From: Natrarchaeobius oligotrophus | GTDB lineage: Archaea > Halobacteriota > Halobacteria > Halobacteriales > Natrialbaceae | NCBI RefSeq assembly: GCF_003841465.1 | Contig: NZ_REFZ01000002.1 | Span: forward strand, 1 to 64,000 | Direction: 5' to 3' | Length of the DNA stretch: 64,000 bases | Shown here: positions 9,680-19,751 of the stretch, piece after piece | How the letters are laid out: the number at the start of each line of letters is the position of its first letter | Numbering within the stretch: the stretch's first letter is position 1 | Notes under the pieces: model-generated | Told to the model about the DNA's origin: nothing | Seen by the model: only the letters and a program-made list of their open reading frames with translations | The model's database searches: none | Made by a program: the position numbers and the translations under genes

Positions 9680-10029
9680 TCACTCGAGCAACGGATCGAC
9701 GACGATAAAAGTCGGTCGGTCTCGCCGTCACGGCGAACCCAGTGTCAAAACGATCCAACGACGGTAGACCATCGCGTCAATCCCCTTTCGCTGCTCTCTG
9801 TGAAACACCGGCACGAGAGCCGGTGTTCTTTGGGTGTCAGTAGCGGGGCGAGAGGGGGCTACTGTCGGTGTGGATAGTGACGAGTCCCCCAACCCCGCTA
9901 GGGACGAGTTTCACCTCTATCTATCCAAAAATGTTGGAAAACTAATACCAGCAGCTGGAATGAATATGTGGGGTGTGTGCACGTCCCGAAACGAACGTCC
10001 TCCGACCGTGTCCCGAACGGTCCTCCGGA
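9680..10029. other. Intergenic gap with one hairpin
   Basis: This stretch lies between the end of the DUF4129-like gene and the start of the DUF1616 gene, both on the minus strand. I see no coding region with support. The only structure is the perfect hairpin at 9804-9827, listed separately. Confidence 0.5.
9804..9827 (-). terminator. 9-bp perfect hairpin, possible terminator
   Basis: AACACCGGC, a six-base loop, then GCCGGTGTT. It lies about 200 bases past the end of the DUF4129-like gene and before the DUF1616 gene, so a transcription or processing stop is plausible. It could also be the remnant of a small mobile element end. Confidence 0.4.
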
Positions 10030-12105
10030 TCACCCGATCCCCTCGCCCGCGACCTCCCGTCTGTACAGTCGGCGCGCCGTTTCGAGAGCGCGCTCGGCGT
10101 CTTCGACGGACGTCCGCCGGGGAGTGTAAGTCGCGCGCTCGTACGCTTGCGTGATCTCTTCGAGCGAATCGACCTCTCCATCGAGTTGGCGATATCGTCG
10201 GTAGAACTCCCAGTGGGTGAGCGTCCCCGGTCGGGCAGTCTCGAGCGACGACTCACAGATCGTTCTGGTCGCGGCGTAACAGAGTCGCGTCGCCGCGTCC
10301 GGATCCCCGCTTTCGAGGCGGTCGTCTGCGCTTTCGAGCAACGACTCGACGACGGATCGTCGTTCCTCGAGGGGCGATCGTTCCACGGGCGCGCTTTCGC
10401 GTACGGGTTCGCGAGCCGTCGTGTCGCGCTCGCCACCGCTATCTCGATTCCGATACCGACGTGCGAGTCCCAGTCCGATCGCCGTCACCACGAGTCCGGA
10501 CAGTGCCCACGCGGCTGCCGATCCGGGAACGCTTCGTTCCGCTCCCTCGTCCATCGTCACCGTCGCTTCCGTACTCGCCAGGTTCGTCCCCGACCCGTCG
10601 TAGGTGGCGACGATCGTTCGTTCGTCCGCTCCCGCGTCTCCGACCGAAACGGTCCCCGTGAAGTTGCCGTCCTCGTCGGTTCCCACCGTCTGCATCGACA
10701 GTCCGTCCGTCCGGATCTCGATCTCTTGTCCTTCGATTCCTTCCCCGCCTTCCGTCTCGAGCCTGCCGTCGAGGAGAACGCTCGAATCGTTCGTTCGCTC
10801 CGCCTCGAGGGAGATCTCGGTGTCCGTCTCCCGGACGGTCACCGTTCGCTCTGTTTCGGCCGACGACAGGGCTCGCTCTTCGAAGGGAAACCCAACTCGA
10901 AGCGTCCGGTCGCCGTCGGTGACGGTGGCCGGAACCGGTACCGTTCCCGAGAACGATCCGTTTTCGACGCTGAGTTCGTCAAGCTCGTGCTCGCCGAGTG
11001 TGACCGTCACGGGTACGTCGTCGACCGGCAACTCCGCGTCGGTTTCGAAATCGCCTTCTACCCTGACCAGCTCGCCGTAGCCAATCGACGACTCCGTCTC
11101 GAGATTCTCGATCCGCACCTCGGTGGACTCGATCGAGACGGGAATCGACGCCCGCGAACCGAGGTATTCCGAGCCGGGATCCGGACGGTACTCGACCGCG
11201 ACGGATTCCGTCGAGAGCGCTTCGAGCACCGGCCGATACGCGAACTCGAGGCTTCCATTACCGTGAAACGTCGTTTCTAGCGGCCTGTCGCGAACGACGA
11301 GCTGCCCTCCGTTCCCCGCCACGGGCTCTCCGTCGGCGGTCCGTACCTCCGCCTGTCCCGTCATGGGCTCCAGAAACGACGCGCGCTCCCCGTCCGGTTC
11401 GAGGACGAGTTCGGTTTCGACGAACTCCGCTTCCCGGATGACTGCTTGCTCCCGTTCGACGGTCGCGCTCACGTTCGCGGTCGCCTCGCTCGCAGGATCG
11501 AAGTCTCGGTCCGTCTCCGCCGTAAGTCGGTCGTATCCGCCGCTGACGCTTTCGTTGAGATCGCTGATCTCGCCGGCGAGCAACTCGAGTTCGCGTGCGA
11601 GTTCGCGAGCACGCGTCCGGTCCCCCTCCTCTCGTGCCGTCTCGTACTCGGATTTCGTCTCGTAGTATTGCTCGGTTCGGTTAGCGAACTGGCTCTGCTC
11701 CTCGGCCGTTTCCTCGTACGACTGTCCGGCCGTCGCCCCGTCGCCGTCCTCCTCACCACCCGTTTCGCCGGCGACGTCGACGTACTGCTCGAGTCGATCG
11801 TAGTACTCCTCGTCGACGTACTCGCTCGCCCGCTCGTACTCGCCTCGATCGAGAGCGATCGCGCTGTCGCTCAGTCGCTCGCCGAGCTGATCCGCCAGCC
11901 AGGATTCGGTCGCGTCGGTTCCGCCGTCGCCGTCGTACTCGTCGGGATTCTGGTGACGAATCGTCTCGTTGTCGTCGTCTGTATCGGCTGCGACGACGCC
12001 GACACTCGCTCGTTCGTCGTGGACGACGGTCGCACCGCTGGCCGTGATTGCGACGAGGCAGACGAGGAAAACGACCGCGAGCGTTCGGACGACGACACCG
12101 TGCAC
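10030..12105 (-). CDS. Membrane protein with Ig-like repeats and DUF4129-like C-terminus
   Basis: About 691 residues from the preferred GTG start: an N-terminal signal or anchor, a coiled, highly acidic region, several Ig-like sandwich repeats (for example PVDDVPVTVTLGEHELDELS and EGIEGQEIEIRTDGL), a transmembrane helix (AAWALSGLVVTAIGLGLA) and a cytoplasmic helical domain with the DUF4129 look (GTLTHWEFYRRY, then AYERATYTPRRTS). DUF4129 domains occur next to MoxR/DUF58 systems and transglutaminases; no transglutaminase domain is present here. The frame extends to 12195, but a TATA-like CTTTTTGTC near 12131 is about 27 bases before the GTG at 12105 and the signal helix then sits at the N-terminus. 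It lies just downstream of moxR. Confidence 0.65.
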   Translation of the reverse strand: MHGVVVRTLAVVFLVCLVAITASGATVVHDERASVGVVAADTDDDNETIRHQNPDEYDGDGGTDATESWLADQLGERLSDSAIALDRGEYERASEYVDEEYYDRLEQYVDVAGETGGEEDGDGATAGQSYEETAEEQSQFANRTEQYYETKSEYETAREEGDRTRARELARELELLAGEISDLNESVSGGYDRLTAETDRDFDPASEATANVSATVEREQAVIREAEFVETELVLEPDGERASFLEPMTGQAEVRTADGEPVAGNGGQLVVRDRPLETTFHGNGSLEFAYRPVLEALSTESVAVEYRPDPGSEYLGSRASIPVSIESTEVRIENLETESSIGYGELVRVEGDFETDAELPVDDVPVTVTLGEHELDELSVENGSFSGTVPVPATVTDGDRTLRVGFPFEERALSSAETERTVTVRETDTEISLEAERTNDSSVLLDGRLETEGGEGIEGQEIEIRTDGLSMQTVGTDEDGNFTGTVSVGDAGADERTIVATYDGSGTNLASTEATVTMDEGAERSVPGSAAAWALSGLVVTAIGLGLARRYRNRDSGGERDTTAREPVRESAPVERSPLEERRSVVESLLESADDRLESGDPDAATRLCYAATRTICESSLETARPGTLTHWEFYRRYRQLDGEVDSLEEITQAYERATYTPRRTSVEDAERALETARRLYRREVAGEGIG

Positions 12106-12230
12106 GCTCGGTGATTGGTCGGTCTCGACAAAAAGGTGTCTGCTCGCGCTCGAGCGGTCTGCCGTGAATTGCAAGGGGGGCGTTCGTCCCGACAACCCTT
12201 GCGTTCACCACGATCGTCGGATTCGGGCCA

Positions 12231-13232
12231 CTAGCGGGACGCGGCCCGCACGTCGCTCGCGTCGGGAACCGTGACCGCGTCGACGACGTCCGCGACGACG
12301 TCCGTCCGATCGACGGCCGCGAGATCAGCTTCGGTGCTCAAGACGAGTCGGTGTGCGAGCACCGACGGCGCGAGCGCTTTCACGTCGTCCGGAAGAACGT
12401 ACTCCCGACCCCGGATCGCCGCGAGCGCTTTCGCGCCGTTCATAAACGTGAGGCTCGCACGCGGCGACGCGCCGTGAACCGTGTCCGGATGATCGCGCGT
12501 CTCCCCGACGAGATCGAGGACGTACTCCTTGACCGGTCTGGCGACGTAGACGTTCGAGACGAATTCTCGGGCCGACACCAGCGTCTCGGGATCGACCACT
12601 CGATCGACGCTATCGGGACCGAGTTCCGGATCGTCGTCGAACCGATCCAGCAATTCGATCTCCTCGTCGCGATCCGGAAGGTCGATCGTGAGTTTGAACT
12701 GGAATCGATCGCGTTGAGCTTCCGGAAGCTCGAAGACCCCCTCCATCTCGATTGGATTCTGCGTCGCGATCACCATGAACGGCTCCGGCAACGCGAGCGT
12801 CTCTCCTTCGATCGAGACGCGCCGCTCCGCCATCGCCTCGAGCAGCGCGCTCTGGGTCTTCGGCGTCGCGCGGTTGATCTCGTCCGCGACGACCAGGTTC
12901 GTAAAGACCGGCCCCTTCTGAAGTTCGAACTCGCCCGTGTTTTCTCGGTAGACGTGCGTTCCCGTGATGTCCGCCGGCATGACGTCCGGCGTCATCTGGA
13001 CTCGACGGTACTCTAGGCCCGCGGCTCGAGCGAACAGGTTCGCGAGCGTCGTCTTCGCGACGCCGGGAACCCCCTCGACGAGGAGGTGTCCGCGCGTGAA
13101 CACGGCGACTGTGAGGAGTTCGATCGCGGCTTCGTTCCCGACCAGCACTGTTCCGATCTCCCGCTCGATCGCCTCGTAGACGTCCGTGGGGGTTCGAGAA
13201 TCGGAGTCCAACGCCTGGTCCGTCTCACTCAT
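12231..13232 (-). CDS. MoxR-family AAA+ ATPase
   Basis: A 333-residue AAA+ ATPase of the MoxR branch, thought to act as a chaperone that matures or inserts cofactors into partner proteins, commonly with DUF58/VWA proteins. Walker A is GVPGVAKT (54-61) and Walker B is VVADE (D117, E118), followed by INRATPKTQSALLEAMAE with the sensor region ATQNPIEMEG. Length and motif order are normal and complete. Its ATG overlaps the stop of the DUF4350-like gene by four bases (ATGA), so the two are coupled. The usual DUF58 partner is about 10 kb away on the other strand (23606-25144). Confidence 0.92.
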   Translation of the reverse strand: MSETDQALDSDSRTPTDVYEAIEREIGTVLVGNEAAIELLTVAVFTRGHLLVEGVPGVAKTTLANLFARAAGLEYRRVQMTPDVMPADITGTHVYRENTGEFELQKGPVFTNLVVADEINRATPKTQSALLEAMAERRVSIEGETLALPEPFMVIATQNPIEMEGVFELPEAQRDRFQFKLTIDLPDRDEEIELLDRFDDDPELGPDSVDRVVDPETLVSAREFVSNVYVARPVKEYVLDLVGETRDHPDTVHGASPRASLTFMNGAKALAAIRGREYVLPDDVKALAPSVLAHRLVLSTEADLAAVDRTDVVADVVDAVTVPDASDVRAASR

Positions 13233-14353
13233 TGGTCACCGTCTTTCGAGTCCGGTCGGTTAAACGCTGCTATCACGCGCTGGATCCGGCTTTGGTCCCA
13301 GTCCGGATGCGCTTGGCGGACCGCGGCGGCGAGTTCGTCTTCCGTGAGAACGGAATCGACACCGACCGTAGCGGATTCCGTCTCGCCGAGCGATTCGATC
13401 CGCGCTCGGATCACGGACCGCACCGTTTCGAATCGCGGGTTGATCCCGACGGCGACGGCACCGATCGCGCAAAGGCCGAGCACCAACTGCAACGGGAGGA
13501 TCGACCGAATTGCCCCCACCGCAGCGATCAACGGCGGCAGCCCGGACGAATGAGAGCGATCCAACAGTACGCGATCTGCCCCGTCGTACGTTCCCACGAG
13601 AAACGCCTCGTTGTCGGCTTGCGCGAACATCGCGTTGATCGTCACGCTCGGATCGCCGACGACGACGACATGGCCGTCGCCGACCGGTTCCGCCGTGGCG
13701 ACGGGATACCGCGTCAGGTTCGCGTCGTCGTCGGGCTCGTCGTCGGGCGACGTTCCCAGGTACGAGAACTCGCTCGTGCGGACCAGCACCGTCGCGTTTC
13801 CGGGTTCGATCGACGTCGCGTGGTTCAACGCGAGCTCGTCGATTTCCTCGACCAGCGAGTGGTTCCCGTCGGCCGTCGCGATGGGCATCGCCGGTCCTCG
13901 CTCGTTGTGGCGTTCGTCGAGGACGAGTCGCCCGTCGACTCTCGCCTCGGCACCGACGTCCTCGAGAAGCGGGTTGGCGTTCGCCTCGAGGTTGTCGAGG
14001 ACGACCAGCGTTCCACCGCGTTCGACGAACTCGCGGAGTCGATCCGCAGCCTCGCCGCCGTACGACTCCTCGGGTGCGACGACGAACGCGACGGTATCTG
14101 CCGCCGATTCGTCCGTCGGATACGCATTCGTCTCCTCGATCATCAGGAGCTCCGTGTCGGGATCCGAGTCGATCGCGTCGCGGAACTCACCCGAGCCGTC
14201 CCACGCCGGGTTGTAGAGTCCGAATGCTGCGCCGGACGTGCTTGCGCCGACGAGTACCGTCAGTACGACCGCACCGGTGATCGCGACCAGAAGCACCGTC
14301 GGCCACTCGAGGTCGTACCCGGTTCGACGGCGGATCAAGCTCCGAACGCTCAT
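13229..14353 (-). CDS. DUF4350-like membrane protein
   Basis: About 374 residues from ATG 14353. An N-terminal helix (WPTVLLVAITGAVVLTVLV) is followed by a GATase-like extracytoplasmic domain (LREFVERGGTLVVLDNLEAN) typical of DUF4350, a second transmembrane segment (ILPLQLVLGLCAIGAVAVG) and a charged C-terminal tail. The open frame runs up to 14587, but ATG 14353 overlaps the stop of the upstream small gene (ATGA) and puts the first helix near the N-terminus, so I place the start there. DUF4350 proteins are regular members of MoxR operons; the biochemical role is unknown. Confidence 0.75.
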   Translation of the reverse strand: MSVRSLIRRRTGYDLEWPTVLLVAITGAVVLTVLVGASTSGAAFGLYNPAWDGSGEFRDAIDSDPDTELLMIEETNAYPTDESAADTVAFVVAPEESYGGEAADRLREFVERGGTLVVLDNLEANANPLLEDVGAEARVDGRLVLDERHNERGPAMPIATADGNHSLVEEIDELALNHATSIEPGNATVLVRTSEFSYLGTSPDDEPDDDANLTRYPVATAEPVGDGHVVVVGDPSVTINAMFAQADNEAFLVGTYDGADRVLLDRSHSSGLPPLIAAVGAIRSILPLQLVLGLCAIGAVAVGINPRFETVRSVIRARIESLGETESATVGVDSVLTEDELAAAVRQAHPDWDQSRIQRVIAAFNRPDSKDGDQ

Positions 14354-14631
14354 ATCGGCACGACCTCCGGCGGCAGGATCTCGAGAATCCGTCGCGTGAC
14401 GACGATCGCGAACCCGGCGAGTCCGATCGCGATCAGCCACCGGAGTCGGCGTCGCCAGGCGGGCGTCACGTTGACCGGGGCCGTCAGCTCGGTAACGATC
14501 AAAACGCCGATCAACGAGAGGACGAAAAACAGCTCGTACGAGAGCGCGCCGAGGACTGTCAACACGAGGACGGTCGCGACCATCCACGCGAGTTGTCCGT
14601 AGACGAACTGGTGACGACGACGCGTCGGCAT
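14350..14631 (-). CDS. Small two- or three-helix membrane protein heading the MoxR operon
   Basis: A 93-residue protein with a basic N-terminus (MPTRRRHQFVYG), two hydrophobic helices (about residues 15-48) and another near 65-80. I do not recognise a family. It overlaps the DUF4350-like gene by four bases and starts the minus-strand run of small membrane protein, DUF4350, MoxR and DUF4129-like genes, so it is probably a membrane component of the same machine. Confidence 0.65.
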   Translation of the reverse strand: MPTRRRHQFVYGQLAWMVATVLVLTVLGALSYELFFVLSLIGVLIVTELTAPVNVTPAWRRRLRWLIAIGLAGFAIVVTRRILEILPPEVVPI

Positions 14632-14757
14632 CTACTCGTAGAGGTGGCGGGCACCACCGTAAATGTCTCGACCGGTGACGACCGGCGAACCGTTCGCGTT
14701 TCGGTCGCCGATGACCTCACACCGTCCGATCTCGATCTCGCACGTACTCGAGCGTGA

Positions 14758-15906
14758 TCACCGGAAGACGCGTCGCTCGAGCCCGAACAGTAACACAGCG
14801 ACTGCGAGAATCAACGCGGCGGTCATCGGAACGGTGTCGGCGTCTCCCGCAGTCCCGTCGCCCGCGCCGGTGTCGCTCGAGTCGTCCTCGTTCGGCTGGA
14901 CGACGTTGTCGGCCGTCTCGTCGCCGTCGGAACCGTCGTCGTCCGCAATCCCGTCGTCGGACGAATCGTCGCTCTCCGACTGCGGGTCGTCGTCAGCATC
15001 GGACTCCGTTTTGTCGTCACTCTCGTCGTCCGTCGGCTCGTCGTCCTGGCCGTCGTCGTCGGAATCCTCGAGGTCGTCGTCCGCGCCCTTCTCGTCGTCG
15101 ACCGGCTCATCGCCTCCCGGTTCCTGACCGCCGCCCGGTCCGTCTCCGTTGGTCGAGTCGTCGCCGTCGTCCGCGTCGGTGATTTCGACCGTACTCTCGT
15201 CGCTCACCGCCAGGATCTCCGGCTCGTTGGCCATCTCGAGGTCGTCCTCGCCCTGCGCGACGGCGTAGACGGCGTAGGTCGATCCGACCTCGAGCTCCGA
15301 CGTCGACACGGACGCCGCGTACGCGTCGCCGGAATCGTGGGCGGCGTTCTCCCGGACGACCGTGTCGTCGTCCCAGACCGCCACCTCGACGTCGTCCGGA
15401 TCGTGAGTGAGCTCGCCCTCGGCAACGGTGACCCCGATCTCGATCTCGTCGCCCTGTGAGACGGCGGTCGAGTGCTCGAGCGACACGTCGTAGCCGTCGA
15501 CGACGACTGGGTGGACGTCGACCGGATTTGCGCCGTCAACGTACAACACGAGTGCGTACGATCCCGGATCGACGTCGTCGGTCTCGAACGTGACAGCTTC
15601 GGACCCGGTTCCGCTCGCGAACGCCTCGACGCCGCCTTCCGAATCGAGGAGATTGACGTCGTAGTTCGTATCCGCCGGTATCGACACCGATGCGGCTACG
15701 GGTTCGCCGTGTTCGACCGTGCCGAGCGCCGATATTTCGTACTGCGTCCCGTCGTACGTCACGGTCTCCGTCGGCGTATCGATCGCGCCGTCGACCGAGA
15801 TGGAGTAGTCGTCCGCTACGACGACGGCCGTTCCGACTGCCAGTCCGGCGGTGAGGGCTGCTACCAGAACCAAACGTGTCGTCCGACGACGAGATTTCGT
15901 TTTCAT
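14758..15906 (-). CDS. Secreted surface protein with acidic linker and C-terminal membrane helix
   Basis: About 382 residues. The start at ATG 15906 gives a classical signal (MKTKSRRRTTRLVLVAALTA); the frame continues upstream to 15984 but adds only non-signal sequence. Mature sequence: two beta-sandwich-like units (about 30-230), then a roughly 120-residue Asp/Glu/Ser linker (repeats such as DDESDDKTESDADDD), then a hydrophobic helix ending ERRVFR. That is the layout of a sortase- or helix-anchored wall protein, but there is no PGF motif (the helix is preceded by DTVPMTAA). It is divergent from the PGF-CTERM gene at 16038. No enzymatic motif is seen. Confidence 0.68.
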   Translation of the reverse strand: MKTKSRRRTTRLVLVAALTAGLAVGTAVVVADDYSISVDGAIDTPTETVTYDGTQYEISALGTVEHGEPVAASVSIPADTNYDVNLLDSEGGVEAFASGTGSEAVTFETDDVDPGSYALVLYVDGANPVDVHPVVVDGYDVSLEHSTAVSQGDEIEIGVTVAEGELTHDPDDVEVAVWDDDTVVRENAAHDSGDAYAASVSTSELEVGSTYAVYAVAQGEDDLEMANEPEILAVSDESTVEITDADDGDDSTNGDGPGGGQEPGGDEPVDDEKGADDDLEDSDDDGQDDEPTDDESDDKTESDADDDPQSESDDSSDDGIADDDGSDGDETADNVVQPNEDDSSDTGAGDGTAGDADTVPMTAALILAVAVLLFGLERRVFR

Positions 15907-16037
15907 GATTTGCGGAACGGGCGTGTTGCGGGGAGTCGCATACCCGCTGAATGCGAATACTATTACGTGAACGTACCGGTCCAATCGTTGCCTTCCTGTT
16001 CCTCGTCCATATTCTCAAGCGAATTACGATGTGACAA

Positions 16038-19000
16038 ATGGAAAAAGATAACTATGCTGGAGACAGTCATCCGACCATGTCTAAGTCAGCTGTCACTGTA
16101 GGGATGACGCTCATCCTGATACTGGCACCGCTGGCTGGTGTTGTGGGTGCCGCGCCTCCGCCAGCTCAATCAGCCTCGGTCTCGAGCGACGACCTCGAGA
16201 CGGGAATCGAGGACCTCTCAGTTTCGGAGAACGCACCGTTCACGCTCCGTGCCGACTACACGAGCGAGAACGCGAACACCGTCGTCGATAATCAGGACGT
16301 ATCGGTTCTCGTACACGACACGACCGAAGTGACACTGGACGCGAATTACGATCACCTCGGCGTCTTCTCTCAGGATACCGTTCCGCTCGAGTATCACGGG
16401 GACGAATCCGATCTCACCGACCTCAATCTCATCGTCGGCCAGGTCGATCCCGACGAGGGAACCAGCGTCGTCGATCTCCTGACCGCGTTCGGCGGCGATT
16501 CGCTCGATCCGCTCAACGAGAACGTCGACTTCCAGCACGAAGACAACGATCCCGACGTCAGTGACGGCGTCGTGACGTACGACGCGTCCGGAGACGAGGC
16601 TGGACAGTACGTCGCGATACTCGCGACCGACGGTCTCGAGATCGACGGCGGAGATCTCACCGTCGAGAGCGAGACGACGATCGCGGGCCTCGAGAGCTTC
16701 GTCGTTCAGGATGGTCCGTCCACGGTCGATCATCCGTCGGCCGCTGAACTCGGCGACGACGTCGAGTTCACGGCGGGACCGAGCGGAATCGATCAGCCGG
16801 TTCAGCACGGAATCGTCCTCTACGACGAGGACACCTTCCTCGACGAGAGCACGTTGATCGAGATCGAAGAGGAGATCAGCGCGGACATTTCCACGGACAA
16901 CGTCACGATTCACTCGGACATCGGTGATCTCAACGGCGAGTTCTCCGTCGAGGACGAACTCGAGCTGTTCGGCTTCTCCGGCGGACCTGGCAGCGAAACC
17001 GGCATGGTGAGCATCCTCGACGTCGTCGCCGCGACGTCCGATCAGACCGGATTCGACGAGGATCAGGTCGAAGCCGGTTCCACCGTTCTGGACGCCTCCG
17101 CGACCGCGCTCGTCGTCGACGACGACTCCGCCTCGATCGACGTCGGCACGCTCGAGGAGTGGGAGGAAGGCGAGTACCGCTGGATCCACGTGGCGGGTAA
17201 CGAAGACGGCGACCAGCTCGAGACGAACACCGGTACGATCGACCTGTACGACGAGATCGACGTCAACTTCGACGTCGAGATCACGAACGTCGATGACGAC
17301 GGCGTCGTCGAAGGCGACGGAAACGTCTCGGTCGACGCGAACATCGAAAACACTGGAACGACCGACGGTGAACAGAACGTCGAGTTCCGCGTCGACGGTG
17401 ACGTGGTGGACAGCGAGACCGTCGCACTCGATGCGGACGAGGAGACGAACGTCAACTTCGAGTACGAGACCGAAGTCGGTGACGCACCCGGCGTCGTCGT
17501 CACGGTTGCAAGCGACGACGACAGCGACTCGGCGTCTGCGAAGATTCTGGAGCAGGATCCGGCCGAGTTCGATGTCACCAGCTACACTGAAGACGTCGGT
17601 ACCGACGAGATCACGCTCACCGCCGAAATAGCAAATACCGGCGACCAACCGGGAACCATCGACGTTCAGCACGCGTTCAACGACGAGGTCGATGTGAACG
17701 ACAGCGTTAGCATCGACGACGGCGAGACGAAATCTATCTCCGCTACGTTTGGCCTGGAAGACACCCGAGCCGGTAATTTCACCGATTCGGCCGAACTCGA
17801 AGTCGCCGACAGTACCTCCGGTGAAACGCTACACACCGACTCCAAATCGATCGAGATCGATTACGGTTCCATCGCGGATGCCGTCGATAGCGCGACCGGA
17901 GGCGATACGGTCTCCGTCGGTGATGGCACGTTCGAAGAAAACGTCGTGATCGAGGAGGCGATTCGCGTCCGCGGCGTCGGCGACGATATCACGGTCGCAA
18001 ACGAGACCGGTAACGAAGACCCGATCTTCACGCTCGATTCGGACAACGTTGTCGTCCGCGGGTTGACGTTCACGGACGCATCGACGGCGATCGACGTCGC
18101 CACGGATGCGAACGACACGCAAATTCGATCGAACGACTTCGTCGCCGATGGAATGGATCCGGTGATTAACGTCGCCGGAGACGGAACATTGATCCGAAAC
18201 AACGTCGTCGAGGCCGAGAGCGAACCGGCCGAGACCGCCATCGACCTGACCGGTGAACCCGGACAGGACGGAACGACGATCATCTACAACACGATCGTCA
18301 CCGATCCCGACGAAGACGGTGACGACGGTACCGCAGTCGCGATCCACTCCGAAAACAGCAACGAGAGCGTCGTCCAGACGAGCAACTTCCACGCCGGCTC
18401 CGACGACAACCTCGGCGTGGTGGGGACGAACGACATCGACGTTGCGCTCGCTGAAGGGCCGGGGAGTCTCAGCGACTTCACCGCCGACGGTGTCTACCAA
18501 CCCGAGGGCGCACTGAATATCAACTCGGGTATCAACGAACAGAACACATCGACCGAACCCAACGACCCCGCGGAGTACGTCATCCAAAGCGTCGACGTCG
18601 ATCCGCAAACCGTCCTGAAAGGCGAGACGATAACGGTCTCCGCAACCGTCGAGAACGAAGGCGACATGGGCGGCGAGGAGATCATCACCCTCGAGGTCGA
18701 CGGCACCTCGGTCAACGCCACGGAAGACGAAGTCGAACTCGATCCCGGTGAGGATACGACGGTCTCTCTCGAGTACGAGACCACCGACGCCGGTGATTTC
18801 GATGCCGCGATGGTTTCGGAGACCGATCCCGACGGCCTCTCGACCGGCTTCACGGTCCAGGAACCGGCGTACTTCGAAGTGACCGACTTCGAACTGGACG
18901 ACGACGAGATCTACAAGGGTGAAACGGCCACCGCGACGGCGACGGTCGAAAACACCGGCGATCTCGAGGACACGCAAACGATCCACCTCGAGGTCAACGG

Positions 19001-19751
19001 ATACTCGAACGCCACTGAAAGTGATCTCTACCTTGCCGGGGGCGACTCGGCGGAGGTCGAACTCACGACCGAGGAACTCGACGACATCGGTATCCACAAC
19101 GTCGACATCGTGAGCGCAGACGACAGCGACGGAGGTACGCTCGCCGTCCTCGATCCCGGCGACTCGTTCTACCGCGTGTCGATCGACGAGGGCGCGACTG
19201 ACGATTCGGTGACGGAAGGTAACGACCTGACCGTCGAAGCGACGATCACGAATATCGGCGACGACGATGGAGACGAACAGACCATCGAGTTCCTGATCGA
19301 TGGGACACAGAAAGATACCGAGTCTGTCAAGCTCGACGAGGGTGCCAGCACTGGTGTCACGTTCACCTACGAGACGTCCGGAAGCGATGTCGGCAGTCTC
19401 ACCGCGACGGTCGCGAGCGACGATGACGACGACTCGAAGTCGATTACGGTCGACGAGTACACGCCGCCGTCCGGCGGTGGCGGTTCGCCGGCACCGCCGT
19501 CCGACGACGATGACGATGACGTCACCGACGACGAGCCGGTGACCGACGACGACGTGCCGGTGACTGATGACGACGAGCCGGTGACCGACGACGAACCCGT
19601 GGAAACTGACGACGACGCACCGGTCACCGACGACTCGACCGACGACGAGCCGCCGGAAACCGCCGATGACACCATCCCCGGATTCGGCGTCACCGCGATG
19701 CTCGTCGCGTTGCTGTCGATCGCACTGATCGCGATCCGGCAACTGAACTAG
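16038..19751 (+). CDS. PGF-CTERM surface protein with CARDB repeats and beta-helix
   Basis: A 1237-residue secreted protein. Signal peptide to about residue 38; N-terminal acidic beta region (40-400) not assigned; two CARDB-like modules (about 404-600; units like VEFRVDGDVVDSETVALDAD); a right-handed parallel beta-helix (about 609-850; starts IADAVDSATGGDTVSVGDGT, with IRVRGVGDDITV) resembling pectate-lyase or NosD-type helices; three more CARDB-like modules (to about 1130); a Thr/Asp/Pro/Glu linker; and a PGF-CTERM anchor (IPGFGVTAMLVALLSI, PGF at about 1213-1215). It should be processed by archaeosortase A and lipid-anchored to the surface. An alternative start is ATG 16077. The beta-helix suggests polysaccharide binding or adhesion. 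Confidence 0.82.
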   Translation: MEKDNYAGDSHPTMSKSAVTVGMTLILILAPLAGVVGAAPPPAQSASVSSDDLETGIEDLSVSENAPFTLRADYTSENANTVVDNQDVSVLVHDTTEVTLDANYDHLGVFSQDTVPLEYHGDESDLTDLNLIVGQVDPDEGTSVVDLLTAFGGDSLDPLNENVDFQHEDNDPDVSDGVVTYDASGDEAGQYVAILATDGLEIDGGDLTVESETTIAGLESFVVQDGPSTVDHPSAAELGDDVEFTAGPSGIDQPVQHGIVLYDEDTFLDESTLIEIEEEISADISTDNVTIHSDIGDLNGEFSVEDELELFGFSGGPGSETGMVSILDVVAATSDQTGFDEDQVEAGSTVLDASATALVVDDDSASIDVGTLEEWEEGEYRWIHVAGNEDGDQLETNTGTIDLYDEIDVNFDVEITNVDDDGVVEGDGNVSVDANIENTGTTDGEQNVEFRVDGDVVDSETVALDADEETNVNFEYETEVGDAPGVVVTVASDDDSDSASAKILEQDPAEFDVTSYTEDVGTDEITLTAEIANTGDQPGTIDVQHAFNDEVDVNDSVSIDDGETKSISATFGLEDTRAGNFTDSAELEVADSTSGETLHTDSKSIEIDYGSIADAVDSATGGDTVSVGDGTFEENVVIEEAIRVRGVGDDITVANETGNEDPIFTLDSDNVVVRGLTFTDASTAIDVATDANDTQIRSNDFVADGMDPVINVAGDGTLIRNNVVEAESEPAETAIDLTGEPGQDGTTIIYNTIVTDPDEDGDDGTAVAIHSENSNESVVQTSNFHAGSDDNLGVVGTNDIDVALAEGPGSLSDFTADGVYQPEGALNINSGINEQNTSTEPNDPAEYVIQSVDVDPQTVLKGETITVSATVENEGDMGGEEIITLEVDGTSVNATEDEVELDPGEDTTVSLEYETTDAGDFDAAMVSETDPDGLSTGFTVQEPAYFEVTDFELDDDEIYKGETATATATVENTGDLEDTQTIHLEVNGYSNATESDLYLAGGDSAEVELTTEELDDIGIHNVDIVSADDSDGGTLAVLDPGDSFYRVSIDEGATDDSVTEGNDLTVEATITNIGDDDGDEQTIEFLIDGTQKDTESVKLDEGASTGVTFTYETSGSDVGSLTATVASDDDDDSKSITVDEYTPPSGGGGSPAPPSDDDDDDVTDDEPVTDDDVPVTDDDEPVTDDEPVETDDDAPVTDDSTDDEPPETADDTIPGFGVTAMLVALLSIALIAIRQLN
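19527..19668 (+). repeat. Tandem Asp-Glu-Pro-Val-Thr linker repeats
   Basis: Imperfect repeats of about 21-27 bases encode DDEPVTDDD-type units before the PGF anchor. They give an extended acidic stalk. Similar linkers occur in the cohesin protein (7480-7610). Length variation by slippage is likely. Confidence 0.6.

Noticed and set aside
10030-12195. Start at 12195 for the DUF4129-like protein
   Set aside because: The first 30 residues would be polar ahead of the signal helix; GTG 12105 has a TATA at the right distance. Not fully excluded.
14353-14587. N-terminal extension of the DUF4350-like protein
   Set aside because: Arg-rich shadow of the upstream small membrane gene; the ATGA overlap marks ATG 14353.
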